Assembly: GCA_900313845.1 (NCBI GenBank)
Contig: OMTC01000148.1
Location: forward strand, 4,623 to 10,152
Source of the DNA: an uncultured Prevotellaceae bacterium
Lineage (GTDB): Bacteria > Bacteroidota > Bacteroidia > Bacteroidales > Bacteroidaceae
Length of the DNA stretch: 5,530 nucleotides
Direction: 5' to 3'
This document shows, piece by piece, positions 1 through 5,530 of the stretch (its first letter is position 1; each line of letters opens with the position of its first letter). A program made the position numbers and the translations under genes. The notes beneath the pieces were generated by a model. The model had not been told where the DNA came from, did not search any database, and saw only the letters and a program-made list of their open reading frames with translations.

Positions 1-159
1 AAAGAGTGGAACAGTACCAAGAGTCTCTACAATCTCACGGCTGAATACTATTTTTACAAGAACTTGAAGATTCAAGGTACTTATTCCTACACCCATGACC
101 GCACAGCTGTGGATAAGGATTACAATACCTTCGACCTTCAGGTTTACTACCGCTTCTAA
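1..159 (+). CDS. C-terminal end of an outer-membrane beta-barrel (porin-like) protein, 5' truncated
   Basis: The first frame is open from the left edge and gives 52 residues before a TAA stop at 157-159. The residues alternate in the way of amphipathic beta strands: SLYNLTAEYYFY, then NLKIQGTYSYTH, then YNTFDLQVYYRF, separated by short polar turns (YKN, HDRTAVDKD). The chain ends in a C-terminal phenylalanine preceded by tyrosines, the classic BAM-complex signature of outer-membrane barrels. Sequence and strand pattern therefore support the last three strands of a barrel in the outer membrane. A porin of the phosphate-selective O/P type is a reasonable guess, because such proteins in Bacteroidales end similarly, but the fragment is too short to fix family or substrate. 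The start lies outside the window. Confidence 0.75.
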   Translation, partial: KEWNSTKSLYNLTAEYYFYKNLKIQGTYSYTHDRTAVDKDYNTFDLQVYYRF

Positions 160-160
160 A

Positions 161-360
161 TTAAGGTAGGTTCTAAAAATTCTGTTTTTTAGTTCACTAC
201 CAATTTATTTTATTCCATTTCGGTTGCTTTTTGTTTGATTTGAAGTCTTTTTGCCACTTTTCTCGGTTACATAGCTCGCTATGCGCCTTCAAAAACTGAC
301 AAAAATCCAATCAAATCCATTCAAAAATCAATCCGACATAATTTGTAGAACCTACCTTTA
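161..360. repeat. 200-bp element with 21-bp terminal inverted repeats (MITE-like or intergenic palindrome)
   Basis: The ends are inverted copies: 161-181 matches the reverse complement of 340-360 at 19 of 21 positions, with the shared core AAGGTAGGTTCTA. Inside, 217-261 and the reverse complement of 291-339 also align in blocks: TCGG, then TTGnTTTTTG, then GATTTGA, then TTTTTG and TTTT. The middle (262-290) holds a 6-bp palindrome, CATAGC-TC-GCTATG at 270-283. The left arm carries about 35 bp (182-216) with no partner on the right. No convincing gene is present. The element begins one base after the upstream stop codon and ends immediately before the ATG at 361. No clear target-site duplication is visible. 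It may be a non-autonomous mobile element, a dispersed palindromic repeat, or a bidirectional transcription stop; I recall similar stretches in Prevotella intergenic DNA but cannot verify that here. Confidence 0.7.
165..210 (+). terminator. possible intrinsic terminator of the upstream barrel gene
   Basis: Within the left arm of the inverted-repeat element, GGTAG (165-169) pairs with CTACC (197-201), and CTAAAAA (173-179) pairs with TTTTTAG (186-192) across a 6-base loop. Two mismatches and a bulge lie between the two stems. A T-rich stretch follows (202-214). Position just after the stop codon and the T-rich tail suit a terminator, but the stem is A/T-rich and interrupted, so the call is weak. 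Confidence 0.35.
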
Positions 361-1206
361 ATGACGATTGTTTGGTTTGCCATTTGTGCTATCGTTCATG
401 AATTGGGGCATTTCCTTGTAGGTCATGGATTGGGCTGCAAGGTCACTCGTTTTCAGATATTCTTATCGCCCCTTTTCTCCTTCCATTTTCCTCGTCGGAA
501 AGATGGAAAGCCTTCGTGGCGCGACACGGAATTTTCCATCGGTTGGTTGCCATTGGCTGGATTGACCGTTTTCGATGTCCCTTCCAATTACACGAATCTT
601 GCTCCTCTTTCTACGGTGAATCCCGATGGTACGGCTGAGGAGAACGAAGGGAAATACATGGGATGGACGAAAGATGGCAAACCTGTGCAGGTGAATCAAC
701 GACAATTCTTGCATCTTCGTCCAGCTTGGCAACGCTTGTGCGTGTCGTTGGCTGGCGTGATTTTCAATTTGTTGTTTGCTTTGCTTCTGCTGGGCATTTT
801 GGTGTTTGGCGCTATGGGTCAAAAGCATGGCGTATGGGGATGGGCTGAACTGAAGGAGTCGTTGTTGTCCACCTTTCAAATCTTTGGCTATTCCATTCTT
901 GATGCCTCGGGAGTGGTGTCCCACTTTTTGGGATTAGAATTCTCTGTGTCGTCGGTGTCGCGTAACATCTACGACATCTATCAGTACCTTTATGCTCACG
1001 ATTTTTTGTATGGCTTAGCCATCTATAGCATTGTGCTGTTCTTCATCAATATTCTGCCGATTTATCCACTTGATGGTGGTCGGGCAGTGATTGAAAGCTA
1101 CGAAATCGTGACAGGGAAACGCCCTTCAGAGCGCTTGATGACAACACTCGCTTGGATTGGTTCCATCCTATTCATCATCCTCTTTTGGATTCTTCCTATG
1201 TTTTAG
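361..1206 (+). CDS. PDZ-less M50 (site-2-protease-like) membrane zinc metalloprotease
   Basis: This is a 281-residue integral membrane protein of the M50 family, which cleaves substrates inside or next to the membrane. The zinc motif HELGH lies at residues 13-17 in the first membrane segment (about 3-23), and the second metal-binding motif LDGG at 237-240 supplies the third ligand, Asp238. PSWRDTEFSIGWLPLAG (51-67) closely resembles the segment after TM1 in Bacteroidales RseP-type proteases. RPAWQRL followed by AGVIFN (120-136) leads into a second membrane segment (about 129-151). Further hydrophobic segments lie near 217-235 and 262-280. The family member RseP is usually about 440 residues with periplasmic PDZ domains; here only some 20 residues separate the second membrane helix from the next conserved part, so PDZ is absent. 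A loop at 72-116 is unusually long and polar. An in-frame TAG lies at 346-348, so ATG 361 is the only start that keeps HELGH. There is no visible ribosome-binding site. The substrate is unknown. Confidence 0.85.
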   Translation: MTIVWFAICAIVHELGHFLVGHGLGCKVTRFQIFLSPLFSFHFPRRKDGKPSWRDTEFSIGWLPLAGLTVFDVPSNYTNLAPLSTVNPDGTAEENEGKYMGWTKDGKPVQVNQRQFLHLRPAWQRLCVSLAGVIFNLLFALLLLGILVFGAMGQKHGVWGWAELKESLLSTFQIFGYSILDASGVVSHFLGLEFSVSSVSRNIYDIYQYLYAHDFLYGLAIYSIVLFFINILPIYPLDGGRAVIESYEIVTGKRPSERLMTTLAWIGSILFIILFWILPMF

Positions 1207-1363
1207 GAAATAAATATGTTTTGGGGCAGATTTTGATATGCTGTTTTTCACAGGAAACAGATACTCGGGGATTTCAAACATCATCTTGAGTTTGCAAAAC
1301 ATACTTGCACTTGTTGGTTGACTTCCTATTTTTATGAAGGAGAGAAAAAAATACCTCTCATTT

Positions 1364-1393
1364 CTTGGAAATAAAAATTTTTCATTAACTTTG
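1364..1393 (+). promoter_or_regulatory. Bacteroidota-type promoter for enolase
   Basis: TAACTTTG at 1386-1393 matches the Bacteroidota primary-sigma -7 consensus TAnnTTTG exactly. A -33-like CTTG (1364-1367) lies upstream with an 18-bp spacer. The implied leader before the enolase ATG is roughly 40 bases and is A/T-rich, with a run of eight T (1421-1428) and no Shine-Dalgarno sequence, as is usual in this phylum. The rest of the 1207-1443 spacer shows only weak short inverted repeats and no credible gene. Confidence 0.75.
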
Positions 1394-1443
1394 CATTTAG
1401 AAAACATTCATACACACACTTTTTTTTATAAATCAATTAAATT

Positions 1444-2754
1444 ATGAAGATTGAAAAGATCGTAGCTCGTGAGATTCTTGATTCTCGTGGCAACCCTACA
1501 GTCGAAGTTGACGTAGTTCTCGAAAATGGTGTTCTTGGTCGTGCAGCTGTTCCATCAGGTGCTTCTACAGGTGAAAACGAAGCTCTCGAGCTTCGCGATG
1601 GCGACAAGGGACGTTATCTCGGTAAGGGCGTTCTCAAGGCAGTTGAGAATGTTAACACTATCATCGCTCCAGCTTTGAAGGGTGACTGCGTGTTCAACCA
1701 GCGTGCTATCGACTACAAGATGCTCGCTCTCGATGGTACTCCTACCAAGAGCAAGCTCGGTGCTAACGCAATCCTCGGCGTTTCTCTCGCAACTGCAAAG
1801 GCTGCTGCAAACGCTCTGGGTATGCCTCTCTATCGTTATATCGGTGGTACAAACACTTACACATTGCCAGTTCCTATGATGAACATCATCAATGGTGGTG
1901 CTCACTCTGATGCTCCTATCGCATTCCAGGAATTCATGATTCGTCCAGTTAGCGCTCCATCTATCAAGGAGTCTATCCGCATGGGTGCAGAAGTGTTCCA
2001 CAACCTCGCTAAGCTCCTCAAGGCACGTGGCTTGAGCACAGCTGTAGGTGACGAAGGTGGTTTCGCTCCAGCTCTCGACGGCATTGAAGACGCTCTCCAG
2101 ATTATCTGCGACGCTATCAAGGCAGCAGGTTATGAGCCAGGTAAGGACGTGAAGATCGCTATGGACTGCGCTGCTTCAGAATTTGCTACTCAGGATGCTG
2201 ATGGCAACTGGTGGTATGACTACAGCCAGCTCAAGAATGGTAAGAAGAAGGACCCTAACGGCAAGAAGCTCAGCGCTGACGAGCAGATTGCTTATCTTGA
2301 GGAACTCATCACTAAGTTCCCTATCGACTCTATCGAGGATGGTCTCGACGAGAACGACTGGGACAACTGGGTGAAGCTCACTGCAAAGATTGGCGACCGT
2401 TGCCAGCTCGTAGGTGACGACCTCTTCGTTACTAACACCAAGTTCCTTGAGAAGGGTATCAAGATGGGTGCTGCTAACTCCATCCTCATCAAGGTTAACC
2501 AGATTGGTTCACTCACTGAGACACTCGAAGCTATCGAAATGGCTCACCGTCACGGTTACACTTCAGTTACTTCTCACCGTTCAGGTGAAACTGAGGATGC
2601 TACTATCGCTGACATCGCAGTGGCTACTAACTCTGGTCAGATTAAGACTGGTTCTATGTCTCGTACAGACCGTATGGCGAAGTACAACCAGCTTATCCGC
2701 ATCGAGGAAGAACTCGGTTGCGTTGCTAAGTATGGTTACAACAAGCTGAAGTAA
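1444..2754 (+). CDS. eno: enolase (phosphopyruvate hydratase)
   Basis: Enolase interconverts 2-phosphoglycerate and phosphoenolpyruvate in cytoplasmic glycolysis and gluconeogenesis and needs Mg2+. The 436-residue protein is full length for the bacterial family. It opens with the typical ILDSRGNPTVEVDV region and contains SGASTGENEALELRD (38-52), the substrate loop. GDEGGFAP (202-209) holds the predicted catalytic Glu204. The predicted Mg2+ ligands are Asp241, Glu298 (in SIEDG) and Asp325 (in GDDLF). The signature ILIKVNQIGSLTE (347-359) holds the predicted catalytic Lys350, and SHRSGETED (377-385) follows. A lysine-rich stretch (264-275, KNGKKKDPNGKK) lies in a loop that varies in length among enolases. 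Codon use is much more biased than in the neighbours (GCT, CTC, ATC, AAC, CGT, GGT dominate), as expected for a highly expressed gene. It has its own promoter and terminator, so it is probably transcribed alone. Confidence 0.98.
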   Translation: MKIEKIVAREILDSRGNPTVEVDVVLENGVLGRAAVPSGASTGENEALELRDGDKGRYLGKGVLKAVENVNTIIAPALKGDCVFNQRAIDYKMLALDGTPTKSKLGANAILGVSLATAKAAANALGMPLYRYIGGTNTYTLPVPMMNIINGGAHSDAPIAFQEFMIRPVSAPSIKESIRMGAEVFHNLAKLLKARGLSTAVGDEGGFAPALDGIEDALQIICDAIKAAGYEPGKDVKIAMDCAASEFATQDADGNWWYDYSQLKNGKKKDPNGKKLSADEQIAYLEELITKFPIDSIEDGLDENDWDNWVKLTAKIGDRCQLVGDDLFVTNTKFLEKGIKMGAANSILIKVNQIGSLTETLEAIEMAHRHGYTSVTSHRSGETEDATIADIAVATNSGQIKTGSMSRTDRMAKYNQLIRIEEELGCVAKYGYNKLK

Positions 2755-2789
2755 TTCATTGTTTTACTTCAATTTGTAAAAAAACTCAT

Positions 2790-2823
2790 GGCGAGTGCTG
2801 AAATTCAGTGCTCGCCCTTTTTT
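2790..2823 (+). terminator. intrinsic terminator of eno
   Basis: GGCGAGTGCTGA (2790-2801) pairs with TCAGTGCTCGCC (2805-2816) across a three-base loop. All 12 pairs form in RNA, two of them G-U wobbles. A run of six T (2818-2823) follows. It sits 35 bases after the enolase stop codon and separates enolase from the glucosidase promoter. Confidence 0.9.
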
Positions 2824-2849
2824 AATGATATTTTTTCCACATTAGTCTA

Positions 2850-2877
2850 TTGGTATTCGGATTTTTGTGTATCTTTG
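2850..2877 (+). promoter_or_regulatory. Bacteroidota-type promoter for the GH3 gene
   Basis: TATCTTTG at 2870-2877 matches the -7 consensus TAnnTTTG. A TTG at 2850-2852 sits 17 bases upstream and may be the -33 element; that half is the less certain one. The box ends 28 bases before the ATG at 2906, leaving a short A-rich leader without a Shine-Dalgarno sequence. The box also overlaps the possible GTG start at 2867, which argues against that start. Confidence 0.7.
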
Positions 2878-2905
2878 TCGCAGTAACAATCAAATAATCA
2901 TTTAT

Positions 2906-5248
2906 ATGAAGACACTGAAATTTGTAGTACTTATGACTATTTCATCTGTAGCACTCAATGCAAGTGCACAAAATGCCCCTCAACTGAGGTCGGACAATAT
3001 CGACGAAGTGATGGCTTCCATGACGCTCGAAGAGAAAGCACAAATATTGGTAGGAGGAGCCAATAACTTCTTCTCGAACGGAGCCGTAGTGGGTGGAGCA
3101 GCTGAGACTGTGCCTGGCGCTGCAGGCACCACCGCTGCCATTCCTCGTTTGGGTATTCCTCAAACGATTCTCACTGATGGTCCTGCTGGCGTGCGCATCA
3201 ATCCTACTCGCGAAGGCGACGCCAAGACTTATTATGCCACGGCATTTCCTATTGGTTCGGCATTGGCTTCCACTTGGAATACCGAACTGGTGGAGGAAGT
3301 GGGCAAAGCAATTGGTAACGAAACCAAGGAATACAAGTGTGACGTGATTCTGGGTCCAGGCATGAACCTTCATCGCAATCCGCTTTGTGGACGCAACTTC
3401 GAGTATTATTCCGAGGACCCTGTTGTGACGGGAAAAATCGCTGCCGCTTACGTCAAGGGTGTGCAGAGCCAAGGTGCTGGCACGAGCATCAAGCACTTTG
3501 CTGTGAATTCGCAAGAGACGGAGCGCACGAGTGTGGATGAACGAGTGTCGCAACGTGCATTGCGTGAACTCTATCTGCGTGGTTTCGAAATTGCTGTTCG
3601 CGAGGGAAAGCCTTGGACTGTGATGGCTTCTTACAATCGCGTCAATGGACCTTTGGCACAGGAAAGCCGAGACTTGCTCACCGATGTGCTTCGCACCGAT
3701 TGGGGCTATCAGGGTATGGTGATGACCGACTGGATTGGACAACGCAATACGGGTGCTCAGGTTCATGCAGGCAACGACCTCATGGAACCAGGTCAACCTC
3801 AGCAAAGCGAGGAAATCATTACGAAGGTGAAGAACGGACAACTCGACATCAAGGATGTGGATAATAGCGTTCGTCGTTTGCTGGAATATATCGTGAAGAC
3901 TCCAACGTTTAACAAATATCAGGCAAGCAATGCTCCCGACTTGAATGCACATGCTGCCATCACTCGTCGTGCTGCCAATGAAGGAATTGTGCTTTTGGAA
4001 AACAATGGCGTGTTGCCTCTCGACAAGAAAATCCAGACGGTGGCACTCTATGGCGTTTGCTCCTATGAGTTCCTCTCTGGCGGTGTTGGTTCTGGCTGCG
4101 TGCATCCGCCATACGTCGTTGACATGGTGAAGGGACTTGGCAATGCAGGTATCAAGACCACGGAATCGTTGACCAATATCTATCAGAAATATGTGGAGTT
4201 TGCCAAGCTGAAGTTCGAAACCGACCGTAGCCCTGCGAAGTGGTTCCAGTCGCTTGTGATGGGACAGCAGAAATATCCTGAGATTGATTTTAGCATTTAT
4301 TCATTCCAAAAAGAAGTGCCAAATGCTGATGCTGCCATCATCACGCTGGGACGTCAGGCGGGAGAAGGAATCGACCGCGAGATTGAGGGTGAATTCAATC
4401 TTTCCGAACAAGAGCGGCAGATGGTGATTCAAGTCAGTCAGGCTTTCCATCAGGCAGGTAAGCCCGTTATCATCATTATCAATTCGGGTTCCGTCATAGA
4501 GACTGCTTCGTGGAAGAACTATGCGGATGCTATCCTCGTGGCTTGGCAACCAGGCATGGAAGGTGGCAACAGTGTGGCAGATATTCTGACGGGTAAGGCA
4601 AATCCTTCGGGCAAACTGACGATGACATGGCCTATCGACGTGGCTGACCATCCTTCCACAAGGAATTTCCCTAATGCTTCCGTGGACATTTTCACTTATA
4701 TTTCAGCCGGCAACAAAATGCCAGGCTATCAGTTCACGAATCATGAGGAAGACATCTATGTGGGCTATCGCTATTTTGATTCTTTCCAGAAGAATGTCAG
4801 CTATCCATTTGGCTATGGTTTGTCATATACCACCTTTGCATATAGCAAGCCAAGCGTGAAGAAGAGTGGGGAACAAATCGAGGTGAGCATCACCGTCAAG
4901 AACACGGGTAAAGTGGCTGGTAAGGAAGCCGTGCAAGTGTATGTCGCTGCACCAAAGGGTAATTTGGAAAAGCCAACCAAAGAACTGAAAGCCTTTGGTA
5001 AGACACGTGAATTGCAGCCTGGTGAAAGCCAAACGCTTCGCATGACACTTCAGCGTCGCGACCTTGCTTCCTTCGACGAGGAACAGAGTGCATGGATTGT
5101 GGATGCAGGCACTTATCAGTTCCTCATTGCTGCGTCTGCTACCGACATTCGTGCCACTGCTTCCCTCAAGGTGGATGCGCTGAAAGAACCTACCACTAAT
5201 GCGCTCAAACCGCAAGTGAAGCTGAATAGGCTGAGTGTAAGGCAATAA
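2906..5248 (+). CDS. secreted glycoside hydrolase family 3 beta-glucosidase-type enzyme
   Basis: This 780-residue enzyme should remove terminal sugars from beta-linked oligosaccharides, most likely glucose. Residues 1-21 form a signal peptide (MKTLKF, a hydrophobic core, then NASA before QNAP) with an AxA-type cleavage site and no lipobox Cys, suggesting a soluble periplasmic enzyme. The GH3 N-terminal barrel (about 32-332) has TDGPAG (90-95), GRNFEYYSEDP (162-172), KHF (196-198) and MTDW (273-276) with predicted nucleophile Asp275; many relatives have SDW. The GH3 C-terminal domain (about 360-577) has GGVGSG (392-397) and GEGIDRE (486-492) with predicted acid/base Glu487, the same arrangement as in Thermotoga Bgl3B. 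FGYGLSY (635-641) leads into a fibronectin III-like domain (to about 757). No PA14 insert is seen. ATG 2906 is preferred over GTG 2867 because it begins the signal peptide directly and the GTG overlaps the promoter. Prevotella bryantii CdxA, a cellodextrinase, is a plausible relative; a xylosidase cannot be excluded. No SusC/D or other carbohydrate genes adjoin it. Confidence 0.93.
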   Translation: MKTLKFVVLMTISSVALNASAQNAPQLRSDNIDEVMASMTLEEKAQILVGGANNFFSNGAVVGGAAETVPGAAGTTAAIPRLGIPQTILTDGPAGVRINPTREGDAKTYYATAFPIGSALASTWNTELVEEVGKAIGNETKEYKCDVILGPGMNLHRNPLCGRNFEYYSEDPVVTGKIAAAYVKGVQSQGAGTSIKHFAVNSQETERTSVDERVSQRALRELYLRGFEIAVREGKPWTVMASYNRVNGPLAQESRDLLTDVLRTDWGYQGMVMTDWIGQRNTGAQVHAGNDLMEPGQPQQSEEIITKVKNGQLDIKDVDNSVRRLLEYIVKTPTFNKYQASNAPDLNAHAAITRRAANEGIVLLENNGVLPLDKKIQTVALYGVCSYEFLSGGVGSGCVHPPYVVDMVKGLGNAGIKTTESLTNIYQKYVEFAKLKFETDRSPAKWFQSLVMGQQKYPEIDFSIYSFQKEVPNADAAIITLGRQAGEGIDREIEGEFNLSEQERQMVIQVSQAFHQAGKPVIIIINSGSVIETASWKNYADAILVAWQPGMEGGNSVADILTGKANPSGKLTMTWPIDVADHPSTRNFPNASVDIFTYISAGNKMPGYQFTNHEEDIYVGYRYFDSFQKNVSYPFGYGLSYTTFAYSKPSVKKSGEQIEVSITVKNTGKVAGKEAVQVYVAAPKGNLEKPTKELKAFGKTRELQPGESQTLRMTLQRRDLASFDEEQSAWIVDAGTYQFLIAASATDIRATASLKVDALKEPTTNALKPQVKLNRLSVRQ

Positions 5249-5273
5249 AAAGCCTCAAAAGCCTCACCCCCGG

Positions 5274-5295
5274 CCCCTCTCCAAAGGGAGATGGG
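5274..5295. repeat. GC-rich palindrome of dispersed intergenic type
   Basis: TCTCC (5278-5282) pairs with GGAGA (5287-5291) around an AAAG loop, and CCC (5274-5276) pairs with GGG (5293-5295) across one mismatch. The surrounding text, CCTCACCCCCGGCCCCTCTCC followed by a complementary G-rich arm, looks like a palindromic repeat I remember from intergenic regions of many Bacteroidota genomes; that memory is not checked. It starts 25 bases after the glucosidase stop, behind a tandem nine-base repeat AAAAGCCTC (5248-5256 and 5257-5265). It could help end transcription, but no T-run follows. Confidence 0.55.
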
Positions 5296-5318
5296 AGTAG
5301 AATGATGAATGGAGAACG

Positions 5319-5337
5319 GCTTCGGCAAAACCGAAGC
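5319..5337. repeat. perfect 7-bp hairpin
   Basis: GCTTCGG (5319-5325) and CCGAAGC (5331-5337) are perfect inverted copies around the loop CAAAA. No T-run follows on the plus strand. Read on the minus strand the loop becomes TTTTG, again without a T-tail outside the stem. It may contribute to stopping converging transcripts or simply belong to the repeat cluster here. Confidence 0.5.
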
Positions 5338-5359
5338 TTACTGTGACAGAGGAATGAAG

Positions 5360-5420
5360 AGTGAAGAATGAAGAATGCGAAGGAAAAAGATTCTTAATTC
5401 TACATTCTTCATTCTTCATT
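5360..5420. repeat. long inverted repeat of GAAGAAT units between convergent genes
   Basis: 5360-5377 matches the reverse complement of 5403-5420 at 17 of 18 positions, with a 25-base A/T-rich spacer between. Each arm is built from short GAAGAATGAA-type units, so the plus strand reads as purine-rich on the left and pyrimidine-rich on the right. The right arm ends six bases before the stop codon of the minus-strand ZIP gene. Transcripts from either side would form the same long hairpin, so a bidirectional terminator or a dispersed palindromic repeat are both possible. Confidence 0.65.
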
Positions 5421-5425
5421 TATTA

Positions 5426-5530
5426 TCAAGTCAGCACTACGTCCAGTACCATCATGAGGGCGAAACCAAGGGCGAAGCCGATGGTGCTGAGGTTGGAATG
5501 TGGCTCAGTGGAGGCTTCGGGAATTAGCTC
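5426..5530 (-). CDS. C-terminal end of a ZIP-family divalent metal transporter, 5' end outside the window
   Basis: Read on the minus strand from the right edge, 34 residues are open before a TGA at 5428-5426, followed at once by two in-frame TAA codons. The peptide has a polar start (IPEASTEPHSN), then a single membrane helix, TIGFALGFALMMVLDVVLT, ending at the C terminus. The phrase GFxLGFxxMMxLDVxL at the extreme C terminus, after an IPEA-type segment, is characteristic of bacterial ZIP (ZupT/GufA-like) transporters, which import zinc and sometimes other divalent metals across the inner membrane. Only the last helix is visible, so the metal-binding helices cannot be inspected. The gene converges on the GH3 gene. 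Confidence 0.75.
   Translation of the reverse strand, partial: ELIPEASTEPHSNLSTIGFALGFALMMVLDVVLT

Noticed and set aside
339..345. TAATTTG as a promoter for the M50 gene
   Set aside because: It lacks one base of TAnnTTTG, has no clear -33 partner and lies almost on the start codon.
463..924. A minus-strand open frame of 153 codons within the M50 gene
   Set aside because: It lies entirely opposite the conserved M50 sequence and resembles no family I know.
1241..1260. Hairpin CTGTTT...AAACAG downstream of the M50 gene as a terminator
   Set aside because: The stem is six Watson-Crick pairs plus two wobbles and has no T-run after it; it is within chance expectation for A/T-rich spacer DNA.
1215..1303. 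A 9-bp inverted repeat TATGTTTTG / CAAAACATA in the spacer before enolase
   Set aside because: Short, A/T-rich and widely separated, with no supporting structure around it.
1168..1407. A minus-strand open frame of 79 codons covering the M50-enolase spacer
   Set aside because: It overlaps the M50 3' end and the enolase promoter, is rich in Lys/Phe from A/T-rich DNA, and has no recognisable motif.
2867..2905. A GTG start 39 bases upstream of the GH3 ATG, which would add 13 residues
   Set aside because: It overlaps the TATCTTTG promoter box, and the added residues would precede a normal signal peptide that starts cleanly at the ATG.
2942..4105. A long open frame on the minus strand inside the GH3 gene
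   Set aside because: It is antisense to a clear GH3 coding region, has Cys/His/Arg/Ser-rich shadow composition and shows no recognisable domain.

Overview
The window looks like chromosomal DNA of a Bacteroidales bacterium, most likely Prevotella-like. Three things point that way. Two promoters match the Bacteroidota -7 consensus TAnnTTTG. No gene start has a clear Shine-Dalgarno sequence; leaders are A/T-rich instead. The protein families also fit: a Bacteroidales-type M50 protease, a secreted GH3 glucosidase and a ZIP transporter. The genus is an inference from protein style, not a database match.

Layout from left to right. (1) The last 52 codons of an outer-membrane beta-barrel protein end at 159. 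(2) A 200-bp non-coding element (161-360) has 21-bp imperfect terminal inverted repeats and further internal inverted-repeat blocks. It fills exactly the gap between the barrel gene and the next start codon, and its left end can also fold on its own into a terminator-like hairpin. (3) An M50/site-2-protease-like membrane metalloprotease (361-1206) keeps HELGH and LDGG but lacks the PDZ region of RseP. (4) A 237-bp spacer carries the enolase promoter near its right end. (5) Enolase (1444-2754) has strongly biased codons and a good intrinsic terminator. (6) A secreted GH3 beta-glucosidase-type enzyme (2906-5248) has its own promoter. (7) A 177-bp spacer between converging genes holds three hairpin-forming sequences of intergenic-repeat type. 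(8) On the minus strand, the last 34 codons of a ZIP-family metal transporter run off the right edge.

The genes do not form one pathway or operon. Enolase is a stand-alone glycolytic housekeeping gene. The GH3 enzyme could release glucose or another monosaccharide from oligosaccharides in the periplasm, but no SusC/SusD, regulator or other hydrolase accompanies it here. No defence system, phage or CRISPR array is visible. The least ordinary content is the 200-bp inverted-repeat element, the PDZ-less M50 protein starting directly at its edge, and the stacked palindromes near the right end.
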